From Microbacteriaceae bacterium UBA963 (lineage in GTDB: Bacteria; Actinomycetota; Actinomycetes; Actinomycetales; Microbacteriaceae): DNA of 14,517 nt. The notes under the pieces are model-generated. The model ran no database searches, was not told where the DNA came from, and worked only from the letters and a program-made list of their open reading frames with translations. Where the stretch lies: assembly GCA_002292955.1 (NCBI GenBank), contig DBCH01000132.1, forward strand, positions 1 to 14,517. The letters run 5' to 3'. Each line of letters starts with the position of its first letter. Positions within the stretch are counted from its first letter, which is position 1. Below are positions 1 through 6,348 of this stretch, in pieces. The position numbers and the translations under genes are program-made.

Positions 1-96
1 GTCACTCGTCGCGGCGTTAGCGGGGTGCGCCACGAACGACACAGAAACAGTCACGCCGAGTGCGATTCCGATAGCGGCCAAGGTCTTGCGCATCAT
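1..96 (-). CDS. N-terminal fragment of a secreted protein (signal peptide)
   Basis: Only the first about 32 codons are inside the window; the gene runs off the left edge. The visible translation starts MRKTLAAIGIALG, has a basic start, a hydrophobic core of about 15 residues and ends in AHPANA-ATSD, a good type I signal peptidase site (ANA followed by A). The mature part is outside, so function is unknown. Two consecutive ATG codons (94-96 and 91-93) could serve as start. The first overlaps the TGA of the upstream lipoprotein gene as ATGA, so the two genes are probably translationally coupled. Both begin with MRK and a similar hydrophobic stretch, which may only reflect signal-peptide convergence. 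Confidence 0.6.
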   Translation of the reverse strand, partial: MMRKTLAAIGIALGVTVSVSFVAHPANAATSD

Positions 97-407
97 TTGC
101 TTGCCACCGCCACGTCTTTTTCAGCCCGCTGGCGCCAGAGTTCGAGGGTGTTGGCAAGAATCGAGTCGCGAGCCTCATTGACCTCGGCCGACGAAACAAT
201 GTTCTTCTCGACCGCGGCCTGAATATCGCCGGATGAAAGGATGACGGCGGCCAGAAGCACTCCGTCTGCGGTCACATTGTCGGGCAACTGATCGGTGAGG
301 ATATTGCCCGATTCAACGCCCGAGGGCAATGAGCACGCGGCAAGAGTGCCTGTGGCGATGCCAAGCGCGCCAACAGCCAAGAGGACCCCGGTCACAATCT
401 TGCGCAT
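93..407 (-). CDS. Small putative lipoprotein of unknown function
   Basis: The 104-residue product starts MRKIVTGVLLAVGALG and has a lipobox L22-A23-A24-C25 followed by SLPSG, so it should be lipidated on Cys25 and anchored outside the membrane. The mature part, about 80 residues, is mostly helical in character with alternating acidic and hydrophobic residues and one WRQR segment near the end. I do not recognise a family. The stop codon overlaps the start of the next secreted protein (ATGA), implying a two-gene unit. Start choice: the ATG at 405-407 lies exactly 6 nt after TACGCT (minus strand, 414-419) with no properly spaced Shine-Dalgarno, so the message may be leaderless. The signal peptide supports the start. 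Confidence 0.72.
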   Translation of the reverse strand: MRKIVTGVLLAVGALGIATGTLAACSLPSGVESGNILTDQLPDNVTADGVLLAAVILSSGDIQAAVEKNIVSSAEVNEARDSILANTLELWRQRAEKDVAVASK

Positions 408-413
408 CCCTAC

Positions 414-419
414 AGCGTA
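414..419 (-). promoter_or_regulatory. Possible -10 element of the lipoprotein gene (leaderless type)
   Basis: TACGCT on the minus strand fits TANNNT and ends 6 nt before the ATG at 407, which would place the transcription start on or next to the A of ATG. No convincing -35 is visible. Assigned mainly because three other genes here show the same spacing. Confidence 0.4.
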
Positions 420-451
420 AGGGAGTGGCGTGTCAGCGGTCTCTCTGGAAC

Positions 452-465
452 GTCAAAGGTTTGAC
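452..465. repeat. Perfect 6-bp inverted repeat, possible operator
   Basis: GTCAAA-GG-TTTGAC forms two perfect 6-bp arms with a 2-bp spacer, about 45 bp upstream of the lipoprotein start in an otherwise non-coding gap (408-541). Size and symmetry suit a dimeric regulator, but chance is possible. Confidence 0.25.
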
Positions 466-524
466 CAAGAATTTTTCAGGGCCCAACCCCATGTTCGCGA
501 ACGATTCCGCGATTCAGATGAGGT

Positions 525-552
525 CGTCTAAACCAGGACGTCTAAACCAGCT
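525..552. repeat. 14-bp tandem duplication across the purA stop codon
   Basis: CGTCTAAACCAG occurs at 525-536 and again at 539-550, a 14-bp period. On the minus strand this repeats the last codons and TAG stop of purA just downstream of the real stop. It looks like a recent slippage or duplication event. Confidence 0.6.
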
Positions 553-1825
553 CGTGACGCACCACGATGGCATCGCGGGCCGGGCCAACACCGATTGCGG
601 AGAAACGTGCACCACTCATCGCCTCAAGCGCGAGCACGTACTTCTGCGCGTTGGCGGGGAGGTCGTCGAACGAGCGCGCTCCCGTGATGTCTTCCCTCCA
701 GCCGGGGAAGTTTTCGTAAATCGGGGTGGCGTGATGAAAGTCGCTCTGATTCACGGGAACCTCATCAACCCGTGTGCCGTCGACGTCGTAGGCCACACAG
801 ACGGGAATCTGATCAAGGCCCGTCAGCACATCCAGCTTGGTCAGCACGAAGTCGGTCACACCGTTGATGCGCGTTGTGTAGCGCGCGATCGGGGCGTCGT
901 ACCAGCCGCACCGACGAGGGCGTCCGGTGGTGGTACCAAACTCGAAACCCTTGGAGCGCAGGTACTCGCCCGAATCATCGAACAGCTCGGTGGGGAAAGG
1001 TCCCGAGCCAACGCGCGTCGTGTACGCCTTGACCACGGCAATCACGCGGTCAACGCGGGTGGGTCCGATTCCCGATCCGGTGAGCGCACCGCCGCTGGTG
1101 GCATTCGACGACGTGACAAAGGGGTACGTTCCGTGGTCCACGTCGAGCATCGTGGCCTGTCCGCCCTCAAAAAGCACCGTCTTGTTGGCGTCGAGCGCGT
1201 TGTTGAGCTCGAGCGAGGTGTCACACACCATGGGGCGCAGGCGCTCTGCATATGACATGAGCTCGGTAACGACCTCATCGGCCGTGATGGCGCGGCGATT
1301 GTAAATCTTGACCAGTAGGTGATTCTTTACCTCGAGGGCGCTCTCCACCTTCTGGCGCAAGATTCCCTCGTCGAAGATGTCCTGCACGCGAATGCCCACG
1401 CGATTAATCTTGTCGGCGTAGGTGGGGCCGATTCCGCGGCCGGTAGTGCCAATCTGGCGCTTGCCCAGGAAGCGTTCGGTCACCTTGTCGAGCGTGCGGT
1501 GGTAGCTCGTGATGAGGTGCGCGTTGGCGCTCACGCGAAGCCGGGAGACGTCAATACCTCGAGACGCGAGAGCTGAAATTTCGCCAAAGAGCACCTCGAG
1601 ATCAATGACCACGCCGTTCGAAATCACGGGCGTCACGCCGGGCCTGAGGATGCCCGAGGGCAACAGGTGCAGCGCATACTTTTCGTCGCCAATAACCACC
1701 GTGTGGCCGGCATTGTTACCGCCGTTGAACTTGACCACGTAGTCGATACGGCTGGCCAAGAGGTCGGTGGCCTTGCCCTTACCCTCGTCGCCCCACTGGG
1801 CGCCCACGAGAACGATTGCTGGCAT
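542..1825 (-). CDS. purA: Adenylosuccinate synthetase
   Basis: Catalyses GTP-dependent ligation of IMP and aspartate to adenylosuccinate, the first committed step from IMP to AMP, in the cytoplasm. From the start at 1825 the protein has 427 residues, the usual length. The N-terminal GTP/catalytic loop WGDEGKGKATD (11-21) holds the expected Asp13, and NNAGHTVV holds His41. The IMP-site segment IGTTGRGIGPTYADK is at about 125-139, and TTGRPRRCGW and LTKLDVLTGLD follow in the C-terminal half. An in-frame start 36 nt upstream (1861) would add 12 residues not found in the family; the ATG at 1823-1825 is preferred because AGGGGA lies 6 nt before it. The gene is separated from the upstream RNA methyltransferase gene by a hairpin repeat, so it may be transcribed separately. 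Confidence 0.97.
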   Translation of the reverse strand: MPAIVLVGAQWGDEGKGKATDLLASRIDYVVKFNGGNNAGHTVVIGDEKYALHLLPSGILRPGVTPVISNGVVIDLEVLFGEISALASRGIDVSRLRVSANAHLITSYHRTLDKVTERFLGKRQIGTTGRGIGPTYADKINRVGIRVQDIFDEGILRQKVESALEVKNHLLVKIYNRRAITADEVVTELMSYAERLRPMVCDTSLELNNALDANKTVLFEGGQATMLDVDHGTYPFVTSSNATSGGALTGSGIGPTRVDRVIAVVKAYTTRVGSGPFPTELFDDSGEYLRSKGFEFGTTTGRPRRCGWYDAPIARYTTRINGVTDFVLTKLDVLTGLDQIPVCVAYDVDGTRVDEVPVNQSDFHHATPIYENFPGWREDITGARSFDDLPANAQKYVLALEAMSGARFSAIGVGPARDAIVVRHELV

Positions 1826-1896
1826 GACGATTCCCCTCGTCGATGAATCGGCGAAGCGCAAGACGCAACCTGCCAGTACCTGATTCTATCTCGCTT

Positions 1897-1943
1897 GTCG
1901 CCGGTCGAGCTTGTCGAGGCCTGATTTCGACAAGCTCAATCGA
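1897..1943. repeat. Intergenic hairpin repeat, copy A of a dispersed family
   Basis: GAGCTTGTCGA (1907-1917) and TCGACAAGCTC (1927-1937) form a perfect 11-bp stem with a 9-nt loop between the SpoU methyltransferase stop and purA. Two blocks are shared exactly with the element at 13235-13295: the 20-mer at 1922-1941 (complement of 13237-13256) and the 13-mer GTCGCCGGTCGAG at 1897-1909 (complement of 13283-13295). From general knowledge, TTGAGCTTGTCGAAA-type intergenic repeats are common in Microbacteriaceae. It could also stop transcription from the methyltransferase gene, although no U-tract follows. Confidence 0.75.
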
Positions 1944-1954
1944 CGGCAGCGAGC

Positions 1955-2599
1955 TCAATCAACAAAGGCGTGCTGCAGTACCCACGAGTGCATGGTGACG
2001 GCGGCAGCGGCCGACGCATTGATGGATCGCGTCGATCCAAACTGCGTGATCTCGATGACATTGGTCGCCAGTGCAAGCGCTTCCGGTGACAAACCCGGTC
2101 CCTCTTGGCCAAAAAGCATGAGGCATTTCTCGGGCCACACAAACGTTTCGATGGGCACACAGCCGGGAACATTGTCGATAGCGAGCACGGGAATGTTGTT
2201 CTCCGCCGCCCACACACCCAGGTCTGCCACGGTTTCGTGATGCAGCACATGCTGGTATCGGTCGGTGACCATCGCGCCCCGTTTGTTCCAGCGCTTGCGC
2301 CCCACGATGTGCACGGTGGCCGCTCCGAACGCATTCGCGCTGCGCACGATCGACCCGATGTTCATGTCGTGCTGCCAGTTCTCAATGGCCACGTGAAACC
2401 CGTGTCGACGCGCATCGAGATCGGCCACAATCGCGTCCATGCGCCAGTACCGATACCGATCAATGACATTGCGGGTATCGCCATCGCGCAACAGTTCGGG
2501 ATCAAACTCGGCACCCTGGGGCCACTCGCCCGCCCACGGGCCAACACCGGACGTACTCAACTCATGCGTCGGCGCAGGAATATGCTCGGGAGTGTCCAC
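1955..2599 (-). CDS. SpoU/TrmH-family RNA 2'-O-ribose methyltransferase
   Basis: A 214-residue SPOUT-class methyltransferase that should move a methyl group from SAM to a ribose 2'-OH in rRNA or tRNA. All three family motifs are present: motif 1 NIGSIVRSANAFGA (80-93) with the conserved Asn80, Arg86 and Asn89; motif 2 LMLFGQEGPGLSPE (160-173); motif 3 IEITQFGSTRSINASAAAA (182-200) with the SxN(A/V)xxA signature, which builds the trefoil-knot cofactor site. The first 65 residues are a family-variable lead. The exact RNA target (Gm18 of tRNA or an rRNA site) cannot be told from sequence. The start is GTG; TAGATT ends 6 nt upstream and there is no Shine-Dalgarno, so translation may be leaderless. 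The gene diverges from the quinone oxidoreductase gene, 49 bp apart. Confidence 0.9.
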   Translation of the reverse strand: MDTPEHIPAPTHELSTSGVGPWAGEWPQGAEFDPELLRDGDTRNVIDRYRYWRMDAIVADLDARRHGFHVAIENWQHDMNIGSIVRSANAFGAATVHIVGRKRWNKRGAMVTDRYQHVLHHETVADLGVWAAENNIPVLAIDNVPGCVPIETFVWPEKCLMLFGQEGPGLSPEALALATNVIEITQFGSTRSINASAAAAVTMHSWVLQHAFVD

Positions 2600-2605
2600 G
2601 TCTGA

Positions 2606-2611
2606 AATCTA
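2606..2611 (-). promoter_or_regulatory. Possible -10 element of the SpoU methyltransferase gene
   Basis: TAGATT on the minus strand lies 6 nt before the GTG start at 2599, the leaderless spacing also seen at 414, 4203 and 4233. No clear -35 was found. Confidence 0.42.
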
Positions 2612-2648
2612 GACCGCTCGACCCCTCCGGAAGGAATCCTGAAGCATC

Positions 2649-3614
2649 GTGTCTTACGCCATCGTGATTGATCAGCCCGGCGACTCGTCGGTTCTCAACT
2701 ACCGCGAGGTGGCCGACCCTGTGGCCGGGCCCGGCGAAGTATTAATCCGCACCACGGCCATCGGCATCAACTACATCGACATTTACCACCGCGAGGGAAA
2801 GTACCCGGTTGACTACCCGTTTACCCCAGGCGCGGAGGCCGTGGGAACAATCGTGGCGCTCGGTGACGGTGTTACGGGGCTAGCCGTCGGCGACAGGATT
2901 GCCACCACCGAGGCCAAGCGGGCTTACGCCGAGCTGGTCGTGGTTCCCGCCGAGGGTGCGCTTCCCGTGCCCGCCGAACTCTCGGACGACGTTGCCGTTG
3001 CCCTGCCCCTGCAGGGCATGACCGCGCACTATCTGGTCAACTCCAGCTTCCCCCTCGAGGCAGGCCAGACGTGCATTGTTCACGCGGCCGCCGGTGGCGT
3101 GGGGCTGCTACTGACGCAGATGGCTAAAGCAAAGGGCGCGCGCGTCATCGCCACGGTGTCGACTCCCGAAAAGGAGATTCTGGCCCGCGAAGCCGGAGCC
3201 GATGTGGTGCTGGGATACGACGACTTTTCGGCACAGGCGCGAGAACTCACCGACGGCCTCGGCGTTCACGTGGTCTACGACGGCGTGGGCAAGACCACCT
3301 TTGATTCGTCACTCGCCGCGCTTCGGGTTCGGGGTGTTCTGGTGTCGTTCGGCTCGGCATCCGGTGCCGTGGCGCCTCTTGACGTGTCACGCTTAGCCCA
3401 GGGAGGTTCGCTCACCGTGACGCGGCCCACACTCTGGAGCTTTCTGCAAACACCCGAAGAGCGGGCCTGGCGCTGGGGCGAGGTGAGCGCGGCCGCAGCA
3501 AGCGGAAAACTGCACGTGCGGGTGGGAGCCGTCTTCCCGCTCAGCGATACCGCTGGCGCCCACGATGCTCTCACCGGTCGTCACACCACCGGCAAGGTTG
3601 TGCTGATTCCCTAG
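2649..3614 (+). CDS. qor: NAD(P)H:quinone oxidoreductase, zinc-free MDR family
   Basis: The 321-residue product is a medium-chain dehydrogenase/reductase of the quinone-oxidoreductase branch, expected to reduce quinones or related electrophiles with NADPH in the cytoplasm. Visible features: a GroES-like N-terminal half with the family segments AIGINYIDIYHREGKY (37-52) and PFTPGAEAVGTI (57-68); the nucleotide-binding loop AAAGGVGLLLTQMAKAKGA (146-164); and no cysteine-ligand cluster, so no structural zinc. The length is typical. The start is GTG at 2649, two codons before the usual AIVI beta strand. AAGGA (2631-2635) lies 13 nt upstream, rather far for a Shine-Dalgarno, so translation may be inefficient or the start may be misjudged. 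It is divergent from the RNA methyltransferase and convergent with pyrE. Confidence 0.9.
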   Translation: MSYAIVIDQPGDSSVLNYREVADPVAGPGEVLIRTTAIGINYIDIYHREGKYPVDYPFTPGAEAVGTIVALGDGVTGLAVGDRIATTEAKRAYAELVVVPAEGALPVPAELSDDVAVALPLQGMTAHYLVNSSFPLEAGQTCIVHAAAGGVGLLLTQMAKAKGARVIATVSTPEKEILAREAGADVVLGYDDFSAQARELTDGLGVHVVYDGVGKTTFDSSLAALRVRGVLVSFGSASGAVAPLDVSRLAQGGSLTVTRPTLWSFLQTPEERAWRWGEVSAAAASGKLHVRVGAVFPLSDTAGAHDALTGRHTTGKVVLIP

Positions 3615-3636
3615 CGCCGTGTCCCAACGGGCGGCG
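3615..3636. terminator. Possible bidirectional hairpin between qor and pyrE
   Basis: CGCCG-TGT-CCC-AAC-GGG-CGGCG folds into a CGCCG/CGGCG outer stem and a CCC/GGG inner stem with a 3-nt bulge, filling most of the 33-bp gap between two convergent genes. There is no T-tract on either side, so it is a weak intrinsic terminator at best. Confidence 0.35.
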
Positions 3637-3647
3637 TCAATAGTGGG

Positions 3648-4196
3648 CTACGCGAGGCCGAGGTCGGCGAGGCCTAGTGCCGCAAAGTACGGATACCCCG
3701 CAGACTCGATGCGCTCCTTGGCACCCGTGTTGCGATCCACCACGACGGCAACCGCCGCCACCGTCGCGCCCGCACGCTCGAGTGCCTCAATGGCGGCCAA
3801 TGGCGAACCGCCGGTCGTCGACGTGTCCTCGAGCACAATCACGCGCTTGCCCGAAAGCTCGGGCCCTTCGACCTGTTTGCCCCGACCGTGGTCCTTCGGC
3901 TGCTTGCGCACCACGAACGCGTCGTAGGCAAGACCGCGCGCAACTCCTTGGTGCATAACGGCCGCGGCAATCGGGTCGGCGCCCATGGTGAGACCGCCCA
4001 CAGCGGCGATGTCGGGGATGCCCGCAATCAGATCCAGCATCACCTGGCCGATGAGGGGCGCCACCACGTGGTCAAGGCTCACTCGGCGAAGGTCGACGTA
4101 GTAGGTGGCCTTCTGGCCGCTGGTGAGCGTGAAGTCTCCGTGAAAAACGGCGTCGCGCGTGATGTGTTCGATGAGCTCGTTGCGTGCGTCAGACAT
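3648..4196 (-). CDS. pyrE: Orotate phosphoribosyltransferase
   Basis: Converts orotate and PRPP to OMP in de novo pyrimidine synthesis (cytoplasmic homodimer). The 182-residue protein is of normal length for the short bacterial form. FTLTSGQKATYYVDLR (22-37) is the N-terminal family segment. KQPKDHGRGKQVEG (98-111) is the mobile catalytic loop with its lysines and His. VIVLEDTSTTGGS (119-131) is the PRPP-binding motif with the Glu-Asp pair. The start ATG at 4194-4196 is 6 nt after TAGTCT with no Shine-Dalgarno, suggesting a leaderless transcript. The gene diverges from xthA across 48 bp and stands alone, away from other pyr genes, which are not in this window. Confidence 0.96.
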   Translation of the reverse strand: MSDARNELIEHITRDAVFHGDFTLTSGQKATYYVDLRRVSLDHVVAPLIGQVMLDLIAGIPDIAAVGGLTMGADPIAAAVMHQGVARGLAYDAFVVRKQPKDHGRGKQVEGPELSGKRVIVLEDTSTTGGSPLAAIEALERAGATVAAVAVVVDRNTGAKERIESAGYPYFAALGLADLGLA

Positions 4197-4202
4197 GAGC
4201 CC

Positions 4203-4208
4203 AGACTA
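4203..4208 (-). promoter_or_regulatory. Possible -10 element of pyrE (leaderless type)
   Basis: TAGTCT on the minus strand ends 6 nt before the pyrE ATG. A weak CTGCCC, 18 bp upstream of it, could act as -35. The geometry mirrors that of xthA on the other strand. Confidence 0.45.
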
Positions 4209-4232
4209 CCCGCGCCACGCACCGGCGGGCAG

Positions 4233-4238
4233 TAGCGT
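4233..4238 (+). promoter_or_regulatory. Possible -10 element of xthA (leaderless type)
   Basis: TAGCGT ends 6 nt before the xthA ATG at 4245. The only purine-rich stretch, GAGG, is 1 nt from the ATG, too close to be a Shine-Dalgarno. No -35 is recognisable. Confidence 0.42.
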
Positions 4239-4244
4239 TGAGGC

Positions 4245-5078
4245 ATGCGCATCGCCACCTGGAACGTGAACTCGATTCGCGCCCGGGTGGACCGCGTAGT
4301 TGATTACCTGCAGCGCGAGAACGTCGACGTGTTGTGCATGCAGGAGATCAAGTGCCGCGAAAATCAGTTTCCGATTGAGGCGTTCGAGGCGGCCGGTTAT
4401 GAGGTCGCACTGCACGGACTCAACCAGTGGAATGGTGTCGCTATCGCATCGCGCCTTCCCATCGATGATGTGGCAATCGGCTTCGAGTCGATGCCCGGTT
4501 TTGGTCCGCTCGACGATGCTGGAAATCCGCCCTTAGAGGCACGAGCGATTGGTGCGACTATCGAGGGCCTGCGTCTGTGGAGCCTCTATGTGCCTAACGG
4601 CCGCGAGCTCGACAATCCGCACTATCCTTACAAACTCGAGTGGTTGGGCGGCCTTGCGCGCGACATGAGCGCCTGGATGGCCGCCAACCCGGATGAGCCG
4701 CTGGCCCTGCTTGGCGACTGGAACGTGGCTCCCTACGACCGAGACGTGTGGGACGTGGACCAGTTCGTGGGGTCTACCCACGTCTCACAGCCCGAGCGCG
4801 ACGCCTTCTTCGCCTTCGAGTCGGCAGGGCTCACCGACGTGGTGCGCGAGCGAGTGCCCGAGGGCTACACCTACTGGGACTACAAGCAACTGCGGTTTCC
4901 TCGTAACGAGGGCATGCGCATCGACTTTATTCTTGCGAACAGCCCCTTTGCCGACCTCGTGAGTTCGGCGCACATTGCGCGCGACGAACGGAAAGGCGAT
5001 GGACCGAGCGATCATGTTCCCGTTGTGGTCGATTTGGACTATGGTGACGAAGAAGACGACCGACCGATGATTTTTTAG
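4245..5078 (+). CDS. xthA: Exodeoxyribonuclease III (AP endonuclease)
   Basis: A Mg-dependent base-excision-repair nuclease that cuts at abasic sites and trims 3' blocked ends. The 277-residue protein has the whole exonuclease III active-site set in order: TWNVNSIRAR (5-14, Asn7), QEIKC (33-37, Glu34), SLYVPNGR (113-120, Tyr115), LGDWNVAP (156-163, Asp158 and Asn160), IDFIL (226-230) and SDHVPVVVDL (255-264, Asp256 and His257). Length and termini are normal; the tail is acidic (DYGDEEDD). It diverges from pyrE. The next gene, a small membrane protein, starts 8 bp downstream of its stop and has its own Shine-Dalgarno overlapping that stop, so the two are probably co-transcribed. Confidence 0.96.
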   Translation: MRIATWNVNSIRARVDRVVDYLQRENVDVLCMQEIKCRENQFPIEAFEAAGYEVALHGLNQWNGVAIASRLPIDDVAIGFESMPGFGPLDDAGNPPLEARAIGATIEGLRLWSLYVPNGRELDNPHYPYKLEWLGGLARDMSAWMAANPDEPLALLGDWNVAPYDRDVWDVDQFVGSTHVSQPERDAFFAFESAGLTDVVRERVPEGYTYWDYKQLRFPRNEGMRIDFILANSPFADLVSSAHIARDERKGDGPSDHVPVVVDLDYGDEEDDRPMIF

Positions 5079-5086
5079 GAGCTCGA

Positions 5087-5488
5087 ATGAACACCACTCC
5101 CGCAGCGCCCGATTCTTCGACTCCCGATCCCTCAGCCCCCGCCGCGCCCGCGGCGCCCAAGAAGCGTGTGTCGCGCGGCACCGACATCGCCCTCACGATT
5201 GTCTTCTTGGTGCTTCAGGTTGCTCTGGTTTTCGCGCTCATCTTGCCGGCGCTCTTTCTTGTCATGGCTTCCTCGGGATGCTTCGAACCGTGCAACATTG
5301 ACGTGGTGTCGGTCGGTTTCTATATCGCACTGCTTGGCCCCGGGGCAGTGTTTGTGGTCAACCTCATCCTGAGCCTTGTGTTCTTGGTGCAAAAGCGCAC
5401 GACCTGGTTGTTGTCTTTGCTCGGTGGCGTGGCCAGCTTGCTCGTCTTCCTGCTCGGCGTGGCCGTGGTCTTCGTTCAGACCGGCTAG
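5087..5488 (+). CDS. Small three-helix membrane protein of unknown function
   Basis: The 133-residue protein has a Pro/Ala/Ser-rich, probably disordered cytoplasmic N-terminus (2-25), a basic KKRVSR patch (25-30) and three hydrophobic segments at about 33-60, 73-101 and 106-130. Two cysteines (Cys65, Cys69) sit in the loop between helices 1 and 2, where they could form a disulfide outside the membrane. I recognise no catalytic motif; similar small Pro-rich-tailed membrane proteins are common in Microbacteriaceae, but function is unknown. TAGGAG, overlapping the xthA stop, supplies a Shine-Dalgarno 6 nt before the ATG. The stop codon merges into a 14-bp palindrome shared with the convergent SDR gene. 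Confidence 0.8.
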   Translation: MNTTPAAPDSSTPDPSAPAAPAAPKKRVSRGTDIALTIVFLVLQVALVFALILPALFLVMASSGCFEPCNIDVVSVGFYIALLGPGAVFVVNLILSLVFLVQKRTTWLLSLLGGVASLLVFLLGVAVVFVQTG

Positions 5489-5500
5489 AGCGCGCGCTCT
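5487..5500. terminator. 14-bp perfect palindrome between convergent genes, possible terminator
   Basis: AGAGCGCGCGCTCT is its own reverse complement and starts within the TAG stop of the membrane-protein gene, in the 20-bp gap before the convergent SDR stop. It can form a 5-bp stem with a 4-nt loop in RNA of either strand; no U-tract follows. Termination is an inference from its position. Confidence 0.35.
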
Positions 5501-5508
5501 GGCATCGC

Positions 5509-6339
5509 CTAACGCCCGCGGAAGTTATCCATCGACGAGTAGACGTGAAACACCTTGTCGGCAATCACGTCAAAGGCGCGCTGAGGCAGCACGCCCTTGA
5601 GGAACTTCGACAGGTGCACGGTCCAGGGCAGCATCAACATGGGCTTGCCCGCACGCATGGCCTTCCACACGCGCGACACTACGTACTCGGGTGTCATCAG
5701 CGGGGTCATCAGGGGACCGCGAGCGCCGTCAAACATGCCCGTTGAGATGTATGTCGGCGCCACCGTCGTGAGTTTCACGTTGCCGTAACCCTCGCGTGTG
5801 AGTTCGAGGCGAACCGAATCTCCCCAGCCGATCAGTGCCCATTTGCTGGCGGCATACACACTCATCTTGGGGTTCGAAATGAGACCGGCAGCTGAGGCGA
5901 TGTTCACGATCCGACACTCACGACCCGAGCCCATCATGCCGGCCAAGAACTCGTGCGTGGTAACCATGGGCGCCACGGTGTTGACCATCATGGTTGCCTC
6001 GGTGTGTGCCGCGTTATCGTGCTCCCAGAAGACGCCCCCGCGAACGATGCCCGCATTATTGATCAACACGTCAACGCCGCCGTGTTTGGCGATGACGCGC
6101 GCGGCAGCCTTCTCAATGGCCTCGCGCTTTGCGAGGTCGACAACCATGCCGTCCACCACAACTCCGGAAGGAGCACTGGCAGCGAGTTCGCGTGTTGTGT
6201 GCTCGAGGGCCTTCTTGTTGACGTCCCAGAGCACAACAACGCTCGCGCCCTCGTCCACGGCACGTTCGGCGTAAAGCCGGCCCATTCCCATGGCGGCGCC
6301 GGTAATCAGGAATCGGCTGCCGGCGACCTCACAGGTCAT
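5509..6339 (-). CDS. Short-chain dehydrogenase/reductase (SDR)
   Basis: A 276-residue classical SDR, expected to oxidise or reduce an alcohol/carbonyl substrate with NAD(P). Features in order: the Rossmann loop TGAAMGMG (13-20); an acidic Asp39 at the end of beta 2 (VVLWDVN), which favours NAD(H); NNAG (94-97); Asn120; IASAAG (147-152, catalytic Ser149); and YAASK (162-166, Tyr162 and Lys166). The C-terminal 70 residues are hydrophobic and basic (KPMLMLPWTVHLSKFLKGVL), reminiscent of membrane-associated SDRs acting on lipids or retinoids; the substrate cannot be named. It is the last gene of the repressor-reductase-Cys-rich operon: its ATG is only 9 nt after the stop of the 39-residue protein, and GAGAAG over that stop may be its Shine-Dalgarno. 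Confidence 0.9.
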   Translation of the reverse strand: MTCEVAGSRFLITGAAMGMGRLYAERAVDEGASVVVLWDVNKKALEHTTRELAASAPSGVVVDGMVVDLAKREAIEKAAARVIAKHGGVDVLINNAGIVRGGVFWEHDNAAHTEATMMVNTVAPMVTTHEFLAGMMGSGRECRIVNIASAAGLISNPKMSVYAASKWALIGWGDSVRLELTREGYGNVKLTTVAPTYISTGMFDGARGPLMTPLMTPEYVVSRVWKAMRAGKPMLMLPWTVHLSKFLKGVLPQRAFDVIADKVFHVYSSMDNFRGR

Positions 6340-6348
6340 GAGTCGTGA

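Noticed and set aside
494..513. Intrinsic terminator after purA
   Set aside because: Only a 5-bp TCGCG/CGCGA stem with no U-tract; too weak to call.
329..1255. 308-codon plus-strand open frame opposite purA
   Set aside because: It lies antisense to purA, which has full catalytic motifs. Its translation has no domain and is rich in Arg/Gly/His, as expected from the complement of a GC-rich gene.
1826..1861. Upstream purA start at 1861
   Set aside because: It would add 12 residues unlike the family; the ATG at 1825 has a well-placed AGGGGA and gives the standard N-terminus.
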